From RGIG9115 sp045128915 (GTDB lineage Bacteria > Bacillota > Clostridia > UBA1381), in assembly GCA_045128915.1 (NCBI GenBank), contig JBGVIT010000098.1:1-64000 (forward strand): a stretch of DNA of 64,000 bases, written 5' to 3'. Made by a program: the position numbers and the translations under genes. The notes under the pieces were generated by a model. It saw nothing but the letters and a program-made list of their open reading frames with translations. It did no database searches and had not been told where the DNA came from. Positions within the stretch are counted from its first letter, which is position 1, and the number at the start of each line of letters is the position of its first letter. Shown piece after piece: positions 52,627 through 59,700 of this stretch.

Positions 52627-53169
52627 TTATTCGTTGTCGCTTTGCTTTTTATAATTCAAACAAGCAGCTTCAAGGCTCTTAAAATCCAAAGTATCATTAA
52701 GATAGTTTATGTTCTTGTAACCCTTTGACTTTTGGTTATACAACACGAGAGCATTTTTGGTAATCTCATCCTTGCATTTTCTTATGCAAATCATTTCCTT
52801 AACAATAAGGGATTTGTATTTTTTATCAGGCTCGCCCTCAATGTCATACAGAGTTATATGTTCACTTTTGACCGGAATCATATTGCTTAATTTGATTTTG
52901 CCGAGAAGATGACCTTTATCAGTAACCAATCGTACAATAGGAATTATATTCTTTTTAACTTGTTTTACGCCTTTTTTATAGATGTAGTCATTTGCCTTTG
53001 GTGAAGAAAGCGGAGCAAAATACTCAAAGTTATTTATTTTTAATACAACACCTATATATTTTCGGTCAGTCTTATATGTATCACCTTCCCAATACATCAC
53101 TCGATCATCAACATCGAATAAGTATTTGAGATAATCAGCATCAATCGTATATAATCTCAATCTTTTCAT
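52627..53169 (-). CDS. Type III toxin, ToxN/AbiQ-like endoribonuclease
   Basis: 180 residues from the ATG at 53169 (AGAGGTG 6 bases upstream); a longer frame runs back through the RNA repeat region and is rejected. The whole length follows ToxN/AbiQ: start LRLYTIDADYLKYLF, then YIGVVLKINNFEYFAPLSSP (the conserved PL-S-P-K segment), IIPIVRLVTDKGHLLGKI, LSNMIPV and a C-terminal YKSLIVKEMICIRK helix. These toxins cut RNA and are inhibited by a small repeated RNA. Tandem 37/38-nt repeats, a strong promoter and a leaky terminator precede it, the defining type III layout. It probably provides element maintenance and/or abortive phage defence. Confidence 0.88.
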   Translation of the reverse strand: MKRLRLYTIDADYLKYLFDVDDRVMYWEGDTYKTDRKYIGVVLKINNFEYFAPLSSPKANDYIYKKGVKQVKKNIIPIVRLVTDKGHLLGKIKLSNMIPVKSEHITLYDIEGEPDKKYKSLIVKEMICIRKCKDEITKNALVLYNQKSKGYKNINYLNDTLDFKSLEAACLNYKKQSDNE

Positions 53170-53192
53170 TTGAACACCTCTGAATGTGACAA

Positions 53193-53222
53193 TAGGGCTG
53201 CTATACAAGATAGACAGCCCTA
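53193..53222 (-). terminator. Leaky terminator between antitoxin RNA and toxin
   Basis: TAGGGCTG.CTATA pairs with TAT.CAGCCCTA across a small bulge. The T-run on the minus strand is poor (ATTGTCAC). Type III systems use such a weak terminator to make much antitoxin RNA and little toxin mRNA. Confidence 0.7.
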
Positions 53223-53369
53223 CTGAGTTAAAGTTCTCCACTTATTGGTAGGAGCTCACCTGAATTTAAAGATCTCCACTTATTGGCAGGAGCTCTCCTA
53301 AATAGAACTTCCGTCCTATAGTTTACATTGTATGCAGATTAGAAGGATTTGATACATTCATATCTCTGC
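53193..53369 (-). ncRNA. ToxI/AntiQ-like RNA antitoxin with tandem repeats
   Basis: Transcription from about 53369 would give an RNA with two full repeats, 53262-53299 (38 nt) and 53225-53261 (37 nt), sharing CTCCACTTATTGG, AGGAGCTC and flanks with only a few differences. A partial third repeat lies at 53300-53316. It ends at the hairpin 53193-53222. Each repeat should be cut out by the toxin and fold as a pseudoknot that neutralises it. The repeat number (about 2.4) is near that of AbiQ-type loci. Confidence 0.82.
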
Positions 53370-53375
53370 ATACAT

Positions 53376-53404
53376 ATTGTACTACATATTTAGCCAAAAG
53401 TCAA
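53376..53404 (-). promoter_or_regulatory. Strong promoter of the toxin-antitoxin unit
   Basis: On the minus strand TTGACT (53404-53399), 17-bp spacer, TACAAT (53381-53376). Near-consensus, and followed by the antitoxin repeats. It lies within the transfer operon and makes this unit independently transcribed. Confidence 0.8.
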
Positions 53405-53460
53405 GAGTTGAGCAAAAATAATGCATTTTTCGTCACTTTGCATTAAACATTCTACTCCGA

Positions 53461-53784
53461 TTAGATAATCATGTCAAGAATATCCTTTGCAAATGCGATA
53501 ATTACACCGCCGAAGAATGTAAGAAAGCCGTTTGCTCTCTGCGAAGCATCGTGTGATTTGAGAGAAAGTCCAATCTGAACGATACCAAAACCGAGAAGAA
53601 TAAGACCGATGGCTTTGATGGCCGAGAAGATAAAGTCCGACAAGCTGTTAATTGTTGTAAGCGGGTCACCTGCAGCAAGCACGGTGTTCGACATCATACA
53701 CATTACAACCGCCATTACCATAAGCACCATTTTTGTTTTTCTCAAAACGATAGTAGCCTTTTCAATTTTATTATTGCTTTTCAT
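53461..53784 (-). CDS. Pilin-like (VirB2/TrbC-type) small membrane protein
   Basis: 107 residues. A signal-like basic N-terminus with hydrophobic core ending VLAAGDP (about 1 to 40), followed by two hydrophobic helices (about 52 to 70 and 86 to 105) joined by a short polar loop. This is the topology of VirB2-type pilins and of the Maff2-type proteins of Tn1549 elements. It overlaps the VirD4 gene end by 14 bp. The family is called by topology and place, not by a distinct motif. Confidence 0.7.
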   Translation of the reverse strand: MKSNNKIEKATIVLRKTKMVLMVMAVVMCMMSNTVLAAGDPLTTINSLSDFIFSAIKAIGLILLGFGIVQIGLSLKSHDASQRANGFLTFFGGVIIAFAKDILDMII

Positions 53785-56044
53785 GTTTAAATAACCTCCG
53801 TAAAATAGATTTTAGTTTTTGAATGATTTTTTGCAGAAAACTTTTATTCTGCATTTCATGCACTTGTGTTTCTTGGGTTTTTGATTCTGTTTTAGTTGCT
53901 TCTGTCTTTGAATCATCAGGTTTATTTGTTTCTGTGATGAAATTGACTTTAATGTTTTGCATATAATCATTTTGTTCAATGTCATACACTGAAATCTGTG
54001 TTCTTCCACCTTTAGGAATTACAACAGTTTCATCTGCAATAACAACAATTTCTTGTTCGGCTTTTATTTTGCCATCTTTGTCATAAACCGCCGGAACATA
54101 CTTAACAAGCAGATTTTTTATAGGTATTTCTTCTTGTGAAATATGAGATACCTTTACCACATATCGGTTTACCTCTGCCGTGCCATTTTCATTAGTGCGG
54201 TCCTCCAAAACAGCATAAAATACCGCAACTCCTGCCGTGTTAGTCTGCGTTTTCATCACATCATTCTGTTTGCTATTCACATTTTCATCCTCCTCCAATT
54301 CAAATATCATTTCGGAAACAATACTTTCATCAACATCAAATGACAGTTCTTCTGTGAAATACTTGCCTTGTTTGTTATGCGTATATGGAACTGCACCGCC
54401 ATCAGCGGTAAATTTGATATTTGGATGCGACAGTATATCGAATTTTTTATCCATTATAGGCTTTTCGCCACGAATGAACACAAGTGCATTACTATTGTCG
54501 ACAAGTCGCACCTCGTCAAGTGTTAAAAGCTCTCGTCCCGTATTTTGATAGTTAGTATTGCTTGAACCGTGTTGTCCTTTTGTAATTCCTCTTGTTCTTG
54601 TGTCAATGGTTTCTTTGCCAAGCATTTTAGAGATATATTCGTGTGTACTTTGCTCGTTACCACCAAGATAAAGCATTGTGTCGCAGTTACCGACCAAGCT
54701 CTCCCAACTGTCTTTGAACAAGGCTTTAAGTTGTGCCATGTTCTGAATAATGATGCTTACCGATATTCTTCTTGAACGCATTGTCGCAAGCAATCTTTCA
54801 AAGTTATCAGGAAGTGCAACATTGGCGAACTCATCCATAACAAAATGAACAGGTGTTGGAAGCTCACCTCCGTGCTCGTGGTCTGCTTTAAAATAAAGCT
54901 CCTGAAAAGCTTGTGTATAGAGCATACCTACAAGGTAATTAAACGAGTTATCATTATCGGGAATAACGCAAAATATAGCCTTTTTCTTTTCTCCCAAACT
55001 TCCAAGTTCAAGGTTGTCATAGGAAGTCATTTTAGCAATTTCGGGTAAATTAAAAGCAGCCAAACGAACTGCCGCAGAAATCAATATTGATTTTGCAGTT
55101 TTGCCCGATGCCTGCTTGAATACTTTGTACTGCTTTAGTGCAATGTGTTCGGGGTTTTTATCTTCAAGTCCGTCAAACAGAATATCTACGGGAGATTTGT
55201 ATTCATCATCATCTTCCACAGTTGCTGCATTTTCGATTAAAAACATAAGCATTTCAAAATTCTGTTCTTCAGGTGGTGCTTCGTGAAGAAGATAAAGCAT
55301 AAGCGCTGTGTCAAGTGCAATTTCAGATTTTTCCCAAAAGGGATCATTTTGTTGAGCGTTTTTAGGAGTGGTATTCTGTATAAGGTTAGTAATAAGCTTG
55401 ATAACATCTTCATCGGTACGGATATAAGTGAACGGATTGTACCCGTCTGAATTTTGTGGTGTTATTAGATTAAAAACCTTCACATCATAACCATTCTCCA
55501 TCAGTAGAGGTGCAACCGCTCGAAGCATTTCACCCTTTGGATCTGCGACAATAAACGAGGTGTTACATTGCATTATGTTTGGTTTAGCATAAAATCTTGT
55601 TTTACCTGCACCCGAACCACCGATTACAAGAACATTAAGGTTTCGTCTGTGTCTTTTTGCATTAAGTCCAAGTCGCATTGTTTGTGTTATGATGAGATTA
55701 TTGCTTTTATTTGCGTTATCAATGTATTTCTTTACAATACTTCTAACATTGCCCCATTTAGCAGAACCGTGTTCTTCGCCCGGTCTGCGATTTTCTCTTG
55801 ACGAAAGGTAAACACCTATACCCATAGCATAGAGAAATAAAAAAACGAGTACAAATTTCAAACTGTACTCGTTAAAGGATATTTTCATCGGGGTATTAAG
55901 AGCTTGTGTTACTCTTTCCAAGAGTGAGAATAACTTCAAATTTTCTTCATAACATCCTGCAATTAAAAGTGCAAGCCAAGCTATGATTGGAATGCCACAG
56001 ACACATACAATCAAGATTGTTCTGTTTTCATTTTGCCTATTCAA
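53771..56044 (-). CDS. virD4: VirD4-like coupling protein (T4CP)
   Basis: 757 residues from a TTG start with AGAGGTGA upstream. Two N-terminal membrane helices (about 10 to 30 and 63 to 80), then the ATPase domain with Walker A GGSGAGKTR (142 to 150) and Walker B-like FVMDEFANVALPD. A further segment is SIIIQNMAQLKALFKDSWES. An extra C-terminal tail (about 560 to 757) contains a small beta domain and a polar, Gln/Lys-rich end. It links the relaxosome to the channel. PcfB, encoded upstream, is the usual adaptor to this protein in Firmicutes. Confidence 0.93.
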   Translation of the reverse strand: MNRQNENRTILIVCVCGIPIIAWLALLIAGCYEENLKLFSLLERVTQALNTPMKISFNEYSLKFVLVFLFLYAMGIGVYLSSRENRRPGEEHGSAKWGNVRSIVKKYIDNANKSNNLIITQTMRLGLNAKRHRRNLNVLVIGGSGAGKTRFYAKPNIMQCNTSFIVADPKGEMLRAVAPLLMENGYDVKVFNLITPQNSDGYNPFTYIRTDEDVIKLITNLIQNTTPKNAQQNDPFWEKSEIALDTALMLYLLHEAPPEEQNFEMLMFLIENAATVEDDDEYKSPVDILFDGLEDKNPEHIALKQYKVFKQASGKTAKSILISAAVRLAAFNLPEIAKMTSYDNLELGSLGEKKKAIFCVIPDNDNSFNYLVGMLYTQAFQELYFKADHEHGGELPTPVHFVMDEFANVALPDNFERLLATMRSRRISVSIIIQNMAQLKALFKDSWESLVGNCDTMLYLGGNEQSTHEYISKMLGKETIDTRTRGITKGQHGSSNTNYQNTGRELLTLDEVRLVDNSNALVFIRGEKPIMDKKFDILSHPNIKFTADGGAVPYTHNKQGKYFTEELSFDVDESIVSEMIFELEEDENVNSKQNDVMKTQTNTAGVAVFYAVLEDRTNENGTAEVNRYVVKVSHISQEEIPIKNLLVKYVPAVYDKDGKIKAEQEIVVIADETVVIPKGGRTQISVYDIEQNDYMQNIKVNFITETNKPDDSKTEATKTESKTQETQVHEMQNKSFLQKIIQKLKSILRRLFKHEKQ

Positions 56045-56097
56045 CTTGTGTCACCTCTGATTTTATATATTCTCAATTCGACCACCTCCTTAAATAG

Positions 56098-56126
56098 AAA
56101 AAGGACAGCTCACATTTGAACTGTCC
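56098..56126 (-). terminator. Terminator-like hairpin before virD4
   Basis: GGACAG (56103-56108) pairs with CTGTCC (56121-56126). On the minus strand TTTTTC follows. It lies between the InlB-repeat gene and virD4 and could attenuate transcription. Confidence 0.6.
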
Positions 56127-56137
56127 TCAATCTGTTA

Positions 56138-56647
56138 TTACTTATTAAATTTTTCGTTGTAGAGTTTCATCATCGCTTCAAGTCTTGCGTTTTGCTGCAC
56201 CCATAAATCTGTTACGGGAGCAATAAGTGTTTCTCCTTTGGCGGTAAGTAATACTACATGATTACCGATAACCTCTCTTACAACAATACCTGCGTCAATC
56301 TGCTCCTGAGATAATCCGTCTTTGATTTTCCATTTTGCCCACACAACTGAATTTTCATCAAGTGTGATTTCGGTTAATCTTTCGACTTGCTCTCTCGGAG
56401 AAGAATACCACCCGTCAAATTCATATCCGTCTTTAGTCGGGATGTAATCGTTAAGGTTTACTTTTGTGCCACGAGGAAGTTCAAGAGGTTTGAAACTTGA
56501 ACCACCGTCTGTTGCGAAGAATAAGTATCTGTTTGCATATACAATGTTGTAATAACCGATTGGTAAATCATTTGTTTCGCAAGCAAACACCGTTGTTCCT
56601 GCAAGCATCATAACCGCCATTACTAAACATAAAATTTTCTTTGTCAT
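56138..56647 (-). CDS. Small secreted protein with InlB B-type repeat
   Basis: 169 residues, ATG with AGGAGG. Signal peptide (1 to 23, MLAGTTVFA). One Listeria/Bacteroides-type repeat (Flg_new/InlB B-repeat) lies near 60 to 110: VNLNDYIPTKDGYEFDGWYS, then VVWAKWKI. A short helical tail follows. There is no wall anchor. It might act with the giant SLH protein encoded just upstream in adhesion during mating. A separate promoter lies in front of it. Confidence 0.75.
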   Translation of the reverse strand: MTKKILCLVMAVMMLAGTTVFACETNDLPIGYYNIVYANRYLFFATDGGSSFKPLELPRGTKVNLNDYIPTKDGYEFDGWYSSPREQVERLTEITLDENSVVWAKWKIKDGLSQEQIDAGIVVREVIGNHVVLLTAKGETLIAPVTDLWVQQNARLEAMMKLYNEKFNK

Positions 56648-56694
56648 AAATATTCCTCCTTAAAAGAATTGGTTTGTTTTTGTTTCCTGATTTC

Positions 56695-56723
56695 ATTATA
56701 TCGACATCTTTTTACAAACACAA
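56695..56723 (-). promoter_or_regulatory. Internal promoter before the InlB-repeat gene
   Basis: On the minus strand TTGTGT (56723-56718), 17-bp spacer, TATAAT (56700-56695), 48 bp upstream of the start codon. It restarts transcription after the terminator at 56757-56788. Confidence 0.65.
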
Positions 56724-56756
56724 AAAATTTTGGAAGAAAAAATTTTTTTGACATTT

Positions 56757-56788
56757 CAAAGGGGCAACCTTTGAAAATTGCCCCTTTG
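56757..56788 (-). terminator. Terminator after the giant SLH gene
   Basis: CAAAGGGGCAA pairs perfectly with TTGCCCCTTTG around a 10-nt loop. On the minus strand a mixed A-run and T-run (AAAAAAATTTTTTTC) begins 7 nt later. Confidence 0.65.
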
Positions 56789-56797
56789 TGAAAGCTC

Positions 56798-59700
56798 TTA
56801 TTTTACCCAATTTTCGTTGTATTTGTTAGCAACGCCGAGATGAGTATTAGCTGCTTCCATAATTTCATAATATCCCCAATGAGAGTTGTTTTTAAGGTCT
56901 GTGAACTTATTGAGAGTTGACACATTCTTATTGATATAATCTTCATCAGGTGTTCTGTCTGTTGCGTGATTTGTTACTGTAACAACCTCTGCACGGGTGA
57001 TATTGTTATCGCCCTTAAAGGTTCCGTCTGCATAACCATTGAGCCAACCGATATGTTTAGCATAAGCAATGTCAGAATATGCCCAATAGCTCTTTGTAAG
57101 GTCAGTATAGTTTACTGTGTAATCGCTCTTTTTAACTTCGTTAAAGAGTGCATAGTATCTAACTGCCATTGATACAAATTCAGCTCTTGTTACTGCATCG
57201 TTAGGTCTGAATGTTCCGTCAGAATAACCCTTAATGATGTCGTACTTTTCAAGGTAGCCGATATATCCGTATGCCCAATCAGTAGAAGGTACATCGGAGA
57301 ATGTAGCTTTACCTGAAATTGTTTCGCCTTTTTCTTCTGCAATAAGTCTTGCGAAGATTGCTGCAGCTTCACTTCTTGTCATATCGTTGTCAGGTCTGAA
57401 TGAACCATCGTTATAACCGAAGATATATGCCTTGTGTTCTTCGCCCGGAAGAATGATAACACCATTTTCATCAGTTGTTCCGGTTACTTCGTTGCCGTTC
57501 TTGTCTTTCAAAACAACGGGGTAATCTGCTTTTTCTTTAGAACTTGATGTTACTTTGATTGTATAGTAGTTATCATCTTCAAGAAGATTCTTGCCTGAAG
57601 GAAGTGTTAAAGTTGCTTTAGTGTTAGTTACAGACTTTGTAACTGATACGGTCTTTCCGTCTTTATCAACGATAGTTACAGAGGTAGATACATAAGAACC
57701 TCCGCCACCGCCACCGCCGGAGTAAGAACCACCACCGCCACCGGATGATGTTTTAACCGGAAGTGTTACTTTACCATTAGCATCTGTTGTGCCTGATTTG
57801 GAAGTAGTTTTGTCATTGATAGTTACGGATACGCCCTTAACCGCTTTATCTTCGCTATCGGTTACAGTTACGGTTGTCTGATTTGAAGTAGTAAGTGTAT
57901 GTGTTTCAGGAAGTGTAACAGTTACTTTTCCGTCAACGATTTTAACAAGTGCATTACCTATAACACCCTTTGTATCGCTTACAAGAACTTTGTATTCTGT
58001 CTTAACTTCGTCATCATTTTCGCCTTCGCCCGGTTTTGTTTCTTCGATACCTGAGTTACCTTCGCTATCGGTTACATCTTCGTTAAGTGGTGGGAATACA
58101 GCCTTGCCGTTAGCATCTGTCTTATCAGTTAAAGTCTTTGCAACAGGTTCTTCAGTTGCATCTTCAGCTTTAACCGGAGCTTCTGTAATAATAACATTCA
58201 TATCCTTAACAGATATTTTATCCGTCTTGTTCTGAACTGTTACTGTGATACGATTGTCATAGTCAAACACATTGCCTTCAGGGAGAAGAACTGTAATGTT
58301 TTCAGCAGTTTTTACTGTATCATCTTCGTTCTTAACCTCTGCATTATGTGTAACAAACGCTTTTTCAATCGCACCGTTTTCATTTACTACTGTTACGATA
58401 AATCCGTCAACCTCGGAATATCCGTTTACATCTGTGTAGTCCATATAAATCGGAGGTACACTTGCTTTGCCGTTTTCGTCTGTAAGGTTGCTTTCGCTCT
58501 TATCTTCAGAATCGGTAAATGTGACGCTCATATCCTTAACGGGTTTTGCATCTTTATCTGTCACAGTTGCGGTAATTCTGTTTGTGTAATCAAACACAAC
58601 ACCTTCGGGAAGTTTCACATTGATTTTGCCATCTACGATTTCGATATAGGCATTAACAATAGGTCCAACTTCGTCTGCAAGAACTACTTTGTAGTCATTA
58701 ACATTTGCTTCGCCGTTTACATCTGTCATATCTCTGTGAACCGGAGGAACGATAGCCTTTCCGTTCTCGTCAGAAACAACAGTTTCAACATTTTTATTGC
58801 CGTCTGTAAAGTTTACAAACACTTCTTTTGCAGGATTACCATCTGCATCTTTGATTTCCGCAGTAATTCTGTTGTGGTAATCGAAAACAACACCTTCAGG
58901 AAGAACTATATTAAGCTTTCCGTCAACCATTTCGATATATGCGTTTTCTATAGGTTTTGTTTCATCAGAGATTACTACATCATAGCCGTTTACAGTTGCC
59001 TTACCGTCTGCATCTGTCATATCAGTATTCAACGGAGGAACTACAACTTTGCCGTTTTCATCAGTAAGAGCAGAATATGTCTTTTCGTTAATATCCTGAA
59101 CTGTCACACTCTTATCTTTTACTGCACCACCGATAGAATCGGTTACTGTTACTGTAATTCGGTTTGCATAAGTGATAGTTGTTTCATCAGGGAGAGTTAC
59201 TGTGATTGTGTTATCGTCATTATACTTAACATAAGCATTTTCAATAGCACCGTGTTCATCATTTACGAGAACATTAAGTTCATTTACATTTACATGACCT
59301 GCTTCATCAGTATATCCATCAGCAGATGTAGGAAGTGTAATTTTGCCGTACACATCTGTTTTGCCTTTTTCGATGAAGTCTGCATCACCGAGAGCAATAA
59401 CAGTTACATTTGTCTGAGCATCGCCGTTGTGGTCTGTAATAGTTACGATAACCGGATTTTCTCTTGTAGGCTTAATACCTTCAGGAAGATCCACAACTAC
59501 ATTGTTGCTTTCGCCGATATAAATATCACAGTTAGGAATAATAACATTGGTCTTATCGGTTACTGTGATAACAAAGGTTTCTTTTGTTTCTCCATCTTCT
59601 TTACCGATTGTGCCGTTATCATCGTTTGTGTTTGTTCTATTGTTAGGAACGATAAGGATACCATCTGCATTTGTATATCCGATAGCTTTATTTCCGTTTG

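Noticed and set aside
53170..53241. N-terminal extension of the ToxN-like protein
   Set aside because: It would be translated through the terminator and repeat region; ToxN homologues start at the KRLRLYTID-like segment.
53225..53316. Short regularly spaced repeats that could suggest a CRISPR array
   Set aside because: The repeats are adjacent without unique spacers, there are no cas genes, and they precede a ToxN/AbiQ-like gene, so they are the RNA antitoxin.
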